DNA of 64,000 nt, from NCBI GenBank assembly GCA_018389105.1, contig JACATO010000121.1, positions 2,609,001 to 2,673,000 on the forward strand, given 5' to 3'. Below, in pieces: positions 1 to 13,500 of this stretch. The notes beneath the pieces are model-generated. The model worked only from the letters and a program-made list of their open reading frames with translations, made no database searches and had not been told where the DNA came from. Origin of the DNA: Nautilus pompilius (taxonomy: Eukaryota > Mollusca > Cephalopoda > Nautilida > Nautilidae). Each line of letters starts with the position of its first letter. The first letter of the stretch is position 1. The position numbers and the translations under genes were made by a program.

Positions 1-959
1 ACAGAATGACTGCCACTACTAGATATTTTGAGATTGACTTCTCTCTCTGCCCCTTAGGTTTTGTACCCAGATCATCATCATATATATTATATTAGTTGAT
101 TCAGCAAAGTGATCTGACAAAAATCTTAAAATTATTTAAACTTAACTCAGCTTTAATTTGGAAACTAATAGTTTGATTTCTTTTTTCCTTTAATTTTTTA
201 AAAATTTCATTTTACCCTGTAGTACCAATATAAATCTTTGTTTTATTAATGTTCTTTCAGGGCTTGTGTCACCTTATTCTAGAATGTAATTTTTTCACAG
301 TTATCTTATTAATGCTTTATACAGATATTCATAGGTTTGTTTGACTTCCCCCTCTTTTCTCTTTTTTAAAAAAAAAAAAAGAAGAAATGCTCAGGTGAGT
401 GTTTTGAAGCAACTACAGAAGTCTGGGACACTTTTTAATGTCAGTCTCCTGACAACTAGAAGCTTCATATTGTGGTATTTCTGACCAGCTTCATCAGAAT
501 GATAACAGACCAGGCAGACCACAAGAATTACTTACAGACAACATTTTGGACTTTCTGTTTAAAGATTCCACTATTCGTGTACTAAAACCATTTACTGAAT
601 GAAAGTCATATGATACATATTCCTTCTATATTCTTTCATTCATGATTATGTATTCATACGCCAAGGATTGATTACATTATATCGCCAAAGTTGAATACAC
701 AGCAGTAACTCAGTGCTCTATGTTTTAATGTTGTGCTAATTAGCAACTTGCCACCACAATTAATAGGGAAATAACTGATTAAGAGACAAGTTGATGTAGT
801 AGTAGGAATTGACCAGGTATACTTAAGATGTTAAATAGGACTAGAAAGCTGAAAATTACCAACTAAAATATGTAATATAAAGAAAATAAGTAGGCAGGGT
901 TTTCAATACTGATTTCATATATTTAAAGCTTTGGATTAAGTAGCTTGTTTTCATATTGC

Positions 960-1345
960 AGCATTTAACTGTACAGTGTGTAATGCAGATATATATTGGT
1001 ATGAGTGTGTGTGTGTGTGTGTGTGTAGTTTTTGGTGTATCACAGCTTGGTGTGACTGTACAATATGTAATGTAGGAGTTGGTGTGGTATGTGTGCGCGC
1101 ATCTAGTACGTGTTATCTGTGATTATCTGCATAGTATGTGGGCACAGTGTGTAATGTAGTATTTGTTGTGAATAGTATGTGTGGTATATGTGCCTAGCAT
1201 GAATAGTATGTATGTATCTTATAGCATCCGTGGTATGTCTAGCATGTATAATGTGTGTGGTATGCCATGCCATATAAATACAGGGGAGTATATGTGTACA
1301 AATAGTAGGGTATGGGTGCGGGTTCAGTGTTGTGATATTAGGGTA
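960..1345. repeat. GT-rich degenerate tandem repeat with (GT)n core
   Basis: A perfect GT run at 1005-1026 is followed by about 300 bp of imperfect units built on gtatgtgtggtat and tagcatgtat words. It looks like a decaying microsatellite or minisatellite. Confidence 0.65.
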
Positions 1346-4300
1346 TCGTAATTACACTAGTATATAGTTCTTATGTTAAATTTGTTTGACTTCAGTCTGC
1401 GTTTAGTTCTATAAATTTTCACAAATAATGGAATCATAGAATCAGCACAATAATGAAAATCATTTTGTTTTTTTTTTACTTTTTGATTTGGAAGTTGCAT
1501 CTTACTGATGTTCATTATGAATGTTGGTTTTAAATTACAAAATGAAATTTAATTTCACAAGTTGCATTCTTGTGCAGTAACAGCATCGTTACATACCACC
1601 ATTGAAGATTAACAAGGGTTGTCACGCTCCTTTTGATTTGCAAATGGTGCATGCTGATTGTCAATGGAGTTTTATTTAAACTCTAGATTTTATAAGTGGC
1701 TTAGCAGACATTTTAGTTATCTGTATCCCTGAGTCAGGAGGATGGAAATGGTGTGTGAAATAGCAACAGTAAATTTAGAACTACACAAACTACAGTGGTT
1801 AGCAAAAGTCGAACCCCACCTCCCCTGTTATTGAGAGTCGTAACAACATCTTTAATACCAGCTTTAAAAAATGTGGATCTGAGAAATGGTGAGTTGGATA
1901 GTAGTAAAAGTAGTGAAGCCGTCTTAATAAGAAAAATTCTAAAACTATGGATGTGAACAGTGCACACCATTCTGAGTTGTTAATAGATGGTACATCTGCT
2001 AGAATAAAATAAAATTACAAAAAGAGGATTTTTGGATTAGAAGATGGTCTTCTGAAATTCCTTTAATGATTCAGCTGCTGGTGGAAGACTAATGCAAAGC
2101 AACATTTAATGATGAATGACAAATTTACAAAGTATAAAAAGAAAGATGTTGAACCCAATCATAGTGTAGCTTAAGAATAAATGTGATGGAATAAAGACAT
2201 AAAGGGCATGTGGGTATTGGGCACGTAATGTCTAAATTAGAAATGGCATAAATTTCAGTCGATGTTTGTATCAGATCTTTCTTTACCAGCTTATTTCTTA
2301 ATTAAGCGTTTTTCTACATGGTTATTTCTTTTGTCTAATTATATAAATATTGTTTTGTGTGTTAATATGATTTATCAGATTTCTCTCTGTTTGAAGCCGA
2401 TCCATTGTTTTTTTGTTGTTTCTTATGTTGTGTTCCATCATTCTGTTTACTCGCTTGTCAGTGTGATTTGTTTCAACAGATCAATGCCACCATCTGCTGA
2501 TATATATAATCAGGCAGCATGCTGTAGTTTTGTTGAAACTTTGATCAGTTATCGAATTAATCCACATGTCTTGAACTCTTCTGCTTTTATGAAACAAGAT
2601 TTTCTGGTGTTGATTTTCTTTCTTAAATACTTAGACAGCTATGTATTTCCGTGCTAATGGACATGTTCAATATTATTATCTATTTCATTATTAATGGTAA
2701 AATAAATATCCAATACAGCTGTACTCATTCAAAAACAGTTTATTATTATCAATATACATCAAAATGTTTCTCATGGCAAAGGTGACTCTGAATAATAAAT
2801 GATTCTATAAAAAGAAGGGAAAAAAAAAATCTTTCAACTTATGAATGAGAGCCTAAATCAAAACAACTGGCATGAGAAAGACTATTTTTTCAGCTTGTAG
2901 CAAGCAGTAACCCAGCCTCTCTTAGTTATCTTTATAGTGCGTTAGATAGTTTTAGCTGACTTAGTGTGTGTAGGGTACTTAGATCCATGCCAGTGATCTG
3001 CACCTTATGGTTGCTGACTGTCCAGGCAGAAATCATTGCTCCCCAGTAGGTTTCTTTCTGTGGAGGGCTGGACATGCATACTTAATAGTCTGTGGTTTTC
3101 TTTGTTGCATAGTTGTGGTTTCACATGACTACAAGCCCTACCTACTTTCAGGGGGGGTGGGGGTGGGGAGAGCTTGCATAGATTGCCCATAATCCTTTTG
3201 TGCAGCACATGAATGGTCAGAGAGAGAAAGCTCTCACCCACCCAATCTATGTAGGCCATTTCTCAATGAAAACCAGTTGCCAACTAAAGAATTCTCTGTA
3301 GTAGTAATGCTTTTCTGTGAATGGTTTGCCGTAAGATGATGATGTTCATCAATAACCCAGAATAATAATGTTTGAAACAATCTGTCAGAAATTAGGATTA
3401 GCCACACACAACTTAAACAGAAATAATATTCTGTTTTTAGTACATTTGCAAATGCAACACAGTTGAGTGCTAGAAAAAGGAGCAAGTCTGACTTTTCATT
3501 TATGATTAAAGATGAAGAATGATATTTTTTGGTTTACGTATATTTTGATGAAAGTAACTTATACTGTAAACTAAGTCCATTGAAAATTTATTTTCAATCA
3601 CATTGATTTTTTCTTCTATAGCAATTCTCAAAATCATTGCCACTTTATGTTCATTGTAAAATTGATAACAAACAAAACTGATGCTCGATTTGAGTAGAAA
3701 AGATAAAACCTGTGTAGCTGTGAGGAAATCTTGTTTTATGTGATTTGCTCCTTATTGTTTCATTCTTTATTCCAAATGGATAAATAGGAACTGTTCTATT
3801 TTTTACTATTTAAATTTATATATTTATTGAACAGGAAAAATAACTAGGCATTTTTCAAATATGTCAATTACAATTTAAAAATCTAGTTACTTTAAACTGT
3901 ATCCAAAGGGACATAACTCATTCTTTTAATTTAATCTCTACTGATTTTTTTTTCAAGCCTAACCCTGAGTGGACATTACCATTAGAACTTAACTTTGAAC
4001 TTGGCAGTGAAGTAGAGGGAAGTAGTACTAGAATTTAATTATGATTCTTGCTGAGGTCTTATTTGAAGCTAATTATAGTTTTTAAAAAATGTTTTAAAAC
4101 ATTTTCTTCTTTTATTCTTTAAAACTTCTAAACATGCTATAGCAAACAGTTTGCCATGATGTACCAGAACTGGCCAAGCTCCCTCTCCCTTGACTATTTA
4201 CCCCCTTCACTGTTATGTCAGCTGTGGTTCACACTCTAGTGCACTAACTAACTATTCTACACTTCCTGCCATGCCAGCTGGTTCTTTGTAGTTTTCCAAG

Positions 4301-4839
4301 ATAATCCATATAAATCTGATATTATGAATGTTCCACATATCCATCCTTGATCATCTGTCTGATTTTGTCTTCTGTCTATGCTGCCCATTAAACCATTCAT
4401 CACATTTCATCTCCTTGCTCCTTGTTACATCATGATGCTTTACATGTGTTTACTTCCTGCACCTTACACTTTATAGGGAGGGTTTACAAAATTCAAAATG
4501 TCTGAGAAGTGCATTAGAAAAAAAAAAACAACATTTGACGGATTTTCTAGTGATTTTAGTAAAGATAGTTTACACTTGTATTTTTCTTCTGCCTTCCTAA
4601 TACAGTGTTAACCAGAAATCTGCGCCTATGTCAAAATATGTGATTGTAATTAGTAGTTAGGTGGGATGAGTAAAGGAAATAATTTTTGATTTAGCTGTAC
4701 ATGAAAATTTAATTGTATAGATGAATGATGCTACTTTACTAACTAGTTGGGAAAATAAAGTAAAAGAATGCATTAGAAATGTGTTATTTCTTTCTAGCAG
4801 TGTCAAATCCTAGTATGGGTAGGTAGCTTTATTACACTT

Positions 4840-5490
4840 ACTACATGTCAGACCTCATTGTGTCACTTCCTGACACTTGGTATGTCATATCCCATTATAT
4901 CACATTACTACTACTAGCACACATCAGATCTCACTGTATGGTTTTAATTACACCTAGCACATGCCAGATCCCTGTATATCACTTTACTTCACACAGTCTG
5001 TGTCAGATCTTGCTAAATCCCTTTACTACACCTAGCAGATGTCAGATCCCAGTATTATGGTTTACTGCAACTAGCACATGCCATGTCCCATTACACAACT
5101 TTACTGTATTACATGTTAGATCCTAATATATGGCTTTACTACACCTAGCACACACCAGATCCTAATAAATAGCTTTAGTATCTAGCACACATCAAGTCTT
5201 AATGTATGACTTTAGGATGGCTAGCACATGTCAAATCTCAATATATGGCTTTAGTATGCCTTGCACACATTAGGTCTCACTATATGGCTTTACTATGCCT
5301 AGCACATGTCAGATCCTAATATATGGCTTTAGTAGCCTATCACATGTCAGCTCTGCTATATGGCTTTTCTACACCTAGCACACCTCAGTTTTACTACAGG
5401 ACTTTGCTACACACCTAGCACATGTCAAATCTTATTACATTTATTTAGTTTACATGTCAGATCTCACTATGCAGCTTTACTACACCTAGC
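4840..5490. repeat. Degenerate minisatellite, unit about 40-50 bp
   Basis: About fourteen diverged copies of a unit resembling 'tagcacatgtcagatc' plus 'ctaatatatggctttact' with variable spacing. The + strand open frame at 4845-5126 is a by-product of the repeat and is not a gene. The array runs into a (CA)n tract at 5513-5532. Confidence 0.75.
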
Positions 5491-6537
5491 ATGTACATAC
5501 ATGCATGCACAAACACACACACACACACACACGTGCTTCAAGTGTGTGTCACTTTACCAGACAGGTAATGGTCAGAGCGGCACTCCTACAGCAGACCAAG
5601 TTAAAGATAACTTTTGGATAAGACCCAAATTTGACATTTCAAACCAAATTAGAAGAAACGTTTTCTGACAGACTTGATGTGGAATCCAAGATACATAGAG
5701 ATTCACAACTTGTCATCAGATGACTGAATGTCAATGACTAACAGGATCGCAGACGTTACTAGTCTCATGGTGGTTGGAACTCTCAATATGCATTAGTCGT
5801 ATCTAATTTCCTTTTTATTAACAAAATTTGTAAAATTGAAATTTTAAATATCCCATATAAATTAAAATTTTGCTGTAATCTAAGAAATGCATCAAAAGTT
5901 CAAAATGACAGCTGGTTTTATTTGATTTTTTTTTTTTTTACTCTAACCTGTGGCTGATTTTTATTCTCTACTTTACTGAGATGATATCACAGGGTACTGT
6001 AGTAGTTTGACTTGCTGATCCTTATGACTATAGACTGACTGCTGTTTCCTTGAACCTACTTTTATGTTGATTTTCTACCTGATATTTTAAAAATACATAA
6101 CAGCATTACATACATCTTGTCAACATGGAATTTGGGAATAAGATTTTTGTAGCTGAAGGAGGATTGTCAGGCATTTTCATGGGGATGGTGTGGGAGCTGT
6201 TGGTGATGCCTGTTTTTTTTTAGCCCCCCGTTTACCTTGCCTAAATATTAAGCTTTTGTGGGCAAATAATCAAGCAGCTCCAAGTTTGCTGGACATGGAA
6301 TAAGTTTAGAGGGATTTTTGTTTGGATGTTTTATTGATCAGAAGTTTAGAATACTGAGGCTGTTGTTAATCCCCCTACCCCCTTAATCCTGGGAATATGA
6401 ATTTTTTGTGCCTGGTGAATAAAGCCTATAAATAGAATGCCAATTAGTGCCAGATAAGGAGACTTTAGCTTAATCATTGCCAGAGGAGATGGAGAAATGT
6501 GGATAGGAGAGTCTATCAACAACAACTGCCCCATATG

Positions 6538-6546
6538 TGGGTGGTC
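6538..6546 (+). promoter_or_regulatory. Perfect Gli/Ci-type binding site
   Basis: The 9-mer TGGGTGGTC is exactly the consensus bound by Gli/Ci zinc-finger factors. It lies in a less AT-rich island, 15.3 kb upstream of the first recognised ptc exon. Patched genes are direct Hedgehog targets in flies and vertebrates. Function here is inferred. Confidence 0.4.
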
Positions 6547-7727
6547 TGGTCACTGACAGGAGCCCCTGGGGAGGGAGTCCTTTGTCTTTTTATGGATTGC
6601 TCAGATGACTCTGTCAGGGTAGTGTGTTCACAAAGCCTGGCCTTGCCTATACAACAGACCCCTTCTCTGTTCTAGGCCAAGAGGGAGCCTGTGATTTTTC
6701 TCCTTATGTTTTATGGCATAATGGCATTTGAGAGGAGGAGAGCATGATGTTACCATGGTAATGTAGCTAAGACTATGGGGGTCACTTGGGAATGTATTGA
6801 ATGGGAAGTGAGACTACAACAAAAGCAGATAGAAACTAGGAGATAGTTTGTTCTCTTTGGGTTAAACCTGGCTGGCTTCAGTTTCCCCATGGAGGGGTTT
6901 GGGGCCTGCCTGCCTACATGCTCCAAGCAGGGAATGAATAAATCCCGCTTCCTCCATTAATGGTGTGTTTTCCATCAGGAAAGAGAGAGAGAGAGAGAAA
7001 AAAAAAAAGAATTAAGAGTCAATGAAGCATCTTTTTAAGTAGATAAACTCAAGCTGTTGTTTTCATAGGACAAATTTTAAAACAGATGATTAATAAGACA
7101 GATTGAAAAACAAAAACACAACATCAAAAGGCTGCCAAGGTCAGTAACCTAATAATCTCACGCTTTAATGGAAATAAAGAGAAACAAACAGAAGATGTTA
7201 AATGAAGTTCATTTTGCATGGAGAATTCCTGGATGTTTTTTTTTGGTGAAGAACCTGTCTTCTATGACCAGAAGATTTCTATATAAAAAAAAAAAAGAAG
7301 AAATTATACTGTAGAACTCTGCCGGTCACTTTATTTATTTAATTTGTTTTTTGTTTAAACTAGATGATTGCATTGCAAGTGGTTCTTTTATAAGGATCAG
7401 TTTGGTAAGACTGTCATATTGGTTTTAAATTCATTTTCTCATTTCTTATCTTATCTTATTTTTGTGCTTGTTAAAGTGTACTAATATACTTCTGGATCTT
7501 CTTGTGTGTGTCTAGTTTGTTTTTTCTTCCTCTGCCAGTCACTCTATCTGTATTATGTTGATGCTTGTGGCAGTATCACGTGTATGCTTAACTTACGACT
7601 GTCTAGTTATCCGTGTAAAGATGACATGTGAAACAGGGTATGACCATATTATCTTTATTTCTCATGCATCACCTAGTAACCAATGTGCACTATGTTCTCT
7701 TTGGTAAAAAAATCTTCATCAAACCTG

Positions 7728-7728
<1 letters not shown>

Positions 7729-7764
<36 letters not shown>
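7729..7764. repeat. (CA)n microsatellite
   Basis: About 18 uninterrupted CA units, followed by an imperfect catacaca tail. Confidence 0.9.
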
Positions 7765-7769
<5 letters not shown>

Positions 7770-10538
7770 ATACTAGTAGTTGTCTAATATAGTGGACAGA
7801 GAATGGCAAAGGGATGTTATTTATCATTTAAAACAAGAGTTTTGTTAGTTGGCACTGTCTAGTTAAATAAATAGGTTGTCTTTCACTAAAAATAGAAGAA
7901 AACCAGTGATTTGATTAATTTTGCAGTCAATTTTTATATATTTTAGAACTTATTCTGCTGATAAGATGCAGGAACAAGCAATAAAATATTTCAATCTTTT
8001 GGTTTCTGATTGAGTAATGTCACACTATACTCTGCTTGTTGGCCATGGTGGATTATAGTAAATGAGTAATACAATTTGAAAGAGTGTTGCTAACATTGAT
8101 AAGTCATCTTAAGCATGGCAGCTACACATCTAATGATGATTTTTTTAAATTGGTGAACAGTCTTTCTAACCTTTTTTTTTCTTTTTCCATAAATATGTAT
8201 CTATATATTCTAGCCAAATGTGATACCTAAAAATATATATATATATATTCATATACCTGGTGTTTCCTGCCCTTTTTTGAGAGAGGAAATTTGGAAAAAA
8301 ATCCAGCTTATCTAATGCACCACACGTCTTTCTAATTTTACATATACATATAACTTCTTATAGGGATAATACCATACATCTGCTTATCACTGGTCCTGCT
8401 ACAGAAATGTTATTGTATACAGGCCATTGCAGTTTGGTTATGATATTGCACATTCTGTATAATGAGATGCTTTGTACATGGGATTTTATTTATTTTAGAT
8501 ATGTGTCTGCATACCTTAGATGAAATGTTAGCTTATCACATAGCTCCATTCTGTCATTTTTCAATCTCTAGTTTGATTGTAGCTATCATGTTTTGTGTAC
8601 TTCTAATGAGAAGGCTACATTGTATCATCTGGTGTAATATTAGCCGCACTTACCTTTATCTTGTGTGTATGTTTTCATCTGATCCACTGAAGGCTGTTAG
8701 AGACAGAATAGCTTACACACTATACTTGCCGCAGAACCATGACTTTGATACACAATTTTATTGTTATCTACATGGGTTTTTTTTTTAGCATAATGAGATG
8801 AGATGGAACAAAAATTTTAAAGGGGATAGGGTGACTTGTATTACCATTTTTTTAAAGGAGTTATTAGCATATGATTTATGGTTTTAAAAATGATACTGTG
8901 AACCTTTATCTGGGAATTCTTTTTTTTAGCTTAACTAACTTTTAGTTACATCTCATAATTTTAGTTGAGGCAAAATCCATTATTCAGTAAGTAAAGATTT
9001 ACTTTATTGACAGTAAAATTGTGAAACCATTAATACCATATTGATTGATGACTAGTAGAAGAAATGTGTATTTTTTGTTATTTTTCAATTCATTCCAGAT
9101 GGATTTAGGTTCCACAGAAATAGATTTTTAGAAATACATTTTTTTTTCCTCTGTTTAGTTTATCTGAAGTTCATTCTTACTCTTTAATTTCACATTTTGG
9201 ATTTGAAGAGAATTTCTTCAGGCTCCAGGAGTTACTGGGATTTATTTAAGGGGAAAAACTGCATCAATTTACACTACTGCCCTTGGAGAATTGAAACAGA
9301 AGTGAACACTGGGAGAACAAAAAAAAAAAAAACATAACTCGTTTTGCTGACTTTCTGTATATTTATGGGATATTACTATGATATATTGCTTTTGCTAATT
9401 TTGGAAGTTTATTAAGCCAAAGGATTTTTTTTTTAAAACATTTTTCTTTTGTGTGGCAATTGAAACATCTAACTTTGAAGGGAAAGGAAAAAGCAAAGTT
9501 TAACATCATATTTGTAGCAAGAATTTGCAGCAGATAAACAAATTTCCCCACAGATTTGAGAATGGCTGACTAACTGGGTGGTAAATACTCAGGAATGTCT
9601 GCATCAACATGAAAGTTAGATCACTGGAACCTCTGTCCTGGGAGTTTTTTTTAGTTGTTTCAACTGATAGAAGCTTAATGGACTAAAACACTGGGCCTGG
9701 CATCTCCTAAAGTATGCTAGAGGAATTATTTCACCCTCGGGGTTAACTCCCCTGTCTTTCTCTGTACCACCTGACCTGGTTTCTTTCCACAGCAAGATGG
9801 CTATGCATTAACATTCTTTTTGATTCTTTTTTAAAATACTGCTGTATTGAGCTCTAGCTTTACTTATTGTGATATTTGTTTTATTATTATGATTAAACAA
9901 ACTTGAGGTGAATAAAATTAACTTGTTCTTATCTTATTTATTGAATTGCTTGAAGCTCTCTCTGTTTATGCAATTTCTCCCATTGTTATTAAGATAGAAT
10001 TCTTTTAGTTTAAATTCCATTAGCGTTGATTCTAACTGGTAAGTTTCATACCCTTAATATGTTGGCTTTTGTTTGCCATCAGCAGCAGCACCAGGTTATT
10101 TTGTTAAAATAGAACTTGCACTTGATGTTTATGATGGGAATGATATCACTTTGTCTATTTAACTTTTACTTAGTAGAGAGTGACTAAGGGTATTTAATTG
10201 GTTTAATGTTTTTAAGAAGGTTAGAATATTAGAAATATGTTAAAGGAAAATTACTTCATTAATAAGTAGTTCGTGTTACTGAAAGCCAATCTGATTGTTT
10301 TGGCAGACGGATTCATAAAATAGTCTGATCAGTTGCTGTGTCTATGTGAAACTATGATATAAGATAGTTGTAACTTTAAACTTGTTTACTCATAAATAGT
10401 TTAAGACTATCTGGTTAAGTAGTGGAAGAATTGTATTCTACCATTAAACTTATAGTTATAGGAAGCCTTCCGGTGTTGAAAACTGAGGCTCTTAAAGGTA
10501 GGGTCTAGACCAAAATATCACAGTATAAATTTTTCTGC

Positions 10539-10566
10539 TATTTTATATATATATATATATATATAT
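10539..10566. repeat. (TA)n microsatellite
   Basis: About 13 TA units in AT-rich DNA. Confidence 0.85.
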
Positions 10567-13500
10567 GGATTTTAGATATGACTACAAGTGAATGAAGCAG
10601 CTGTGTTATTACCATCAAATAAAAACAGTTATTAGGTAGCACCATAAATCTGTCTAGCACTCTAGCTAAATGTTATGTTTATTCAAAATTTCTACTTCCA
10701 GCATGTGTATGTATTTTTTATGGAGGACATCTTGCACTGACATTAAACTGTTTATTATATTTCTAGCTTTAAAAGTAGGATTTGGTGAGCATCCTTTTTG
10801 TAAATAACTTTGGTGGTTACCTGAAAATGATATCATTGTTGGGTCAGGTTGTGTAGCATATTAGTGGATGAGTTGTGAGTGACAGATACTGACATTTGTC
10901 GAAACTACTCAATACAGCATCATGATTTCTTTTCAGAATATTTTCATTGTATTGCTATCCTTTGGATACTCTTGTTTCTTCTTGACCTGACCAGAAAAGG
11001 TACTTACTGGTAGGGGTTTCTGATTTGATTTACTTAGCTTGATGCCCTTGGACGTTTCTACTATTGTGCTGGCTATTGTATAAAAAAGAAAGAAATGTTT
11101 ACAAAGCATTCTTGAACTGTAGAGAAAGTAGGGTATTAGATGGGACATTTTCATCATCTAGATTAGCACTAATAAGGTATCACCAACAACTTTCTGTACT
11201 TGAACATGAATAATTCAAGGGTATTTGTAAACATTCCATTATTCTATAAGGTCAGTTTGTGAATATTTTAATTAGTTTATGATTAGTTCCCAAACATTAA
11301 AGCCTGCTTGAGCTCTAGTTTCTGATGGAGTGTTTTCTAGAAGTAGGAAGACCAACAACTGCAGTATCAACCTTTTGGCAAGACTTTCTTAACACAGTTA
11401 TCACACCTGGTTTAAACTTTGTTGATGCTGTGTAGTTAATTACAAAAGTTTTAAGAGATCATTAATTAACTCATTTCATTCAGCTTTTTACTCTTTATAA
11501 TTTTACCCTGTGTATAAAGCATTTATCAAGTGTTATAAGAAATATAAGCCCTACAAAGAGCTGGGGAACGGAGAAATGGGTCAAACACTTCCCCCTGTTT
11601 TATAGATATATTTTCACAGGACTCCTTGAGCCTTTTATCTCTGCCTTATTTCTGAATCAGAGGGGTTGGGTCAAGTTTTTTATAGTAGTTCTGATGCAAT
11701 GTAAACAAATTTGGTTCTAGGTCAGTTATAGAATCCAGTTGGCAGTTGTCAGGGGCAACAGAGATAAGCCCTGATGTTGGGGGGGGCTGCAACAGGGACT
11801 TTAATCTCCATCTGTCCCTTCTATAAATCAGCAGCTGCAGTCAACACCAGCACCTTTCTTCAGCAGCCAGGCTGGAACTGGCTGAGACTTAAACAAAACA
11901 GGGCCCTCAGCTCTTTGGGAAAAAAGACTACTCTAGTCCAAAGAAGGGGAAAAACCCCCCACCAACTAATGTTTCCAGATGGTGTGATGGATTTATCACA
12001 GGTAGCAAGTTTATTTTGTAAATAGCTAAAAAATATTTTGGAAAAATTATCTGTGCACATTTTACAAGTTTAACAATTTTTTAAAAAAATTGCTAAAATT
12101 TCTATAAATCAAAGGATATACCTTTAAAGTGTCCTGTAAGTAAAAGAAAATGCTAGTTTTTATGGATTTCTGTACTGTTGTGAATATCAGTTATATTGGT
12201 GTTTGTGTAATTCGCAAATCTATACTTAATCTCATAAATAGGAACTGACCAATCCCTGTTTAAATATAATACCAGTTTATAAATCCTTGTATAACATTAG
12301 CATCTCTTTACTTACTGCAGTTTCAGTCTGTTATTAAAGCTAAAAGCTATAATATCTCTGTGTTTGTAATAAAAGGACTTCAAATTTTGATGACTTTTTT
12401 CCGTTCAGTATTTGTTGAGGTAGTTACCCTTTAAGTTTTCACTTTTGATTATCATTTCATATCATTTGAAGCAAGAACTAACTTCAGTTATCTAAATATT
12501 TACATTAAGGTTTATTTGTTTCTAAAGTATGTTTAATTTCTTAATAAAAAATTGTATGTAATATTATCCAAATTTTGTAATGTTTAGATCGGACTGCAAG
12601 ATCTGGTTTTTATTGTATACTGTACTTAGATTTAGGAAAAGTATGTAATCAATTCCCCCCCCCACTTATTTACATAGCTTTTTGTTGTTGTTGTTGTTGT
12701 TATGGACTTTAAATGTAGATGGTAGAAATAATTATATTTATAGAGTGCTGTGTCCCTTAATGGGAGGAATAAACCCTAGCTGACCTTTCTAACCACAAAG
12801 GTTGCAGTAAAAGAACAAGAAAGCCAGTAGACAGAGAACAAGCATCCACATTTCTTCTATGAGGTTGCCAGTCTAGGTTTATATGCTGGAAGAGAGGTAG
12901 AGTTATTTACAGGATTCGCTATGCTTTTTAAAAAAAGAAATTGGGTTATCTTCAGCAATATAGGATCTATCCAGTTGGAGAAAGGGTAGGATGGGGAGCA
13001 ACCTACTTGGTGCTCAGTGAAGCAAGAAACAGTAACAAAAAGTGCCAGGTTGGTGTATGTAGAAGGGGCTGAAATACCACCTACCTAGTATCTCAGCAGG
13101 CCACTATTCTCAAAATGAACACAGGAGAAAGATAAAGAAGAAGAAGAAATTTTCTGTCTGACCTGACCACTGTGCACTTCTCCTATTCATAAGGATCTAC
13201 AGAGCTGTTTCTCTTCAAGACTGTTTTGGAATTTAATTATAATCCTTTGGGGGAAGAAACCAGCAGGAAGGTGATTTATCTGATCAATATTGACTAATAG
13301 CAGACTGATGGTCTTTTGCAGCTACTCTGAGAACTCCACCAGCCACTTCCTGGCTGGAGGTCACAAGTCACTTTAATCAGTCTTCTCAGTTCAGTACTTA
13401 AAACCCAAAGTTGATAGCTGGCACTGATCAGGCTAAGATTGAGCTGGAGATTCCTAGGACAAACATCAGCCAGTCTTTCACCAAGAGGCCATCTTCCCCA

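Noticed and set aside
2262-2657. 131-codon open frame on the + strand
   Set aside because: Composition is that of AT-rich non-coding DNA (Leu/Phe/Ile/Tyr-rich), with no recognisable domain or splice context.
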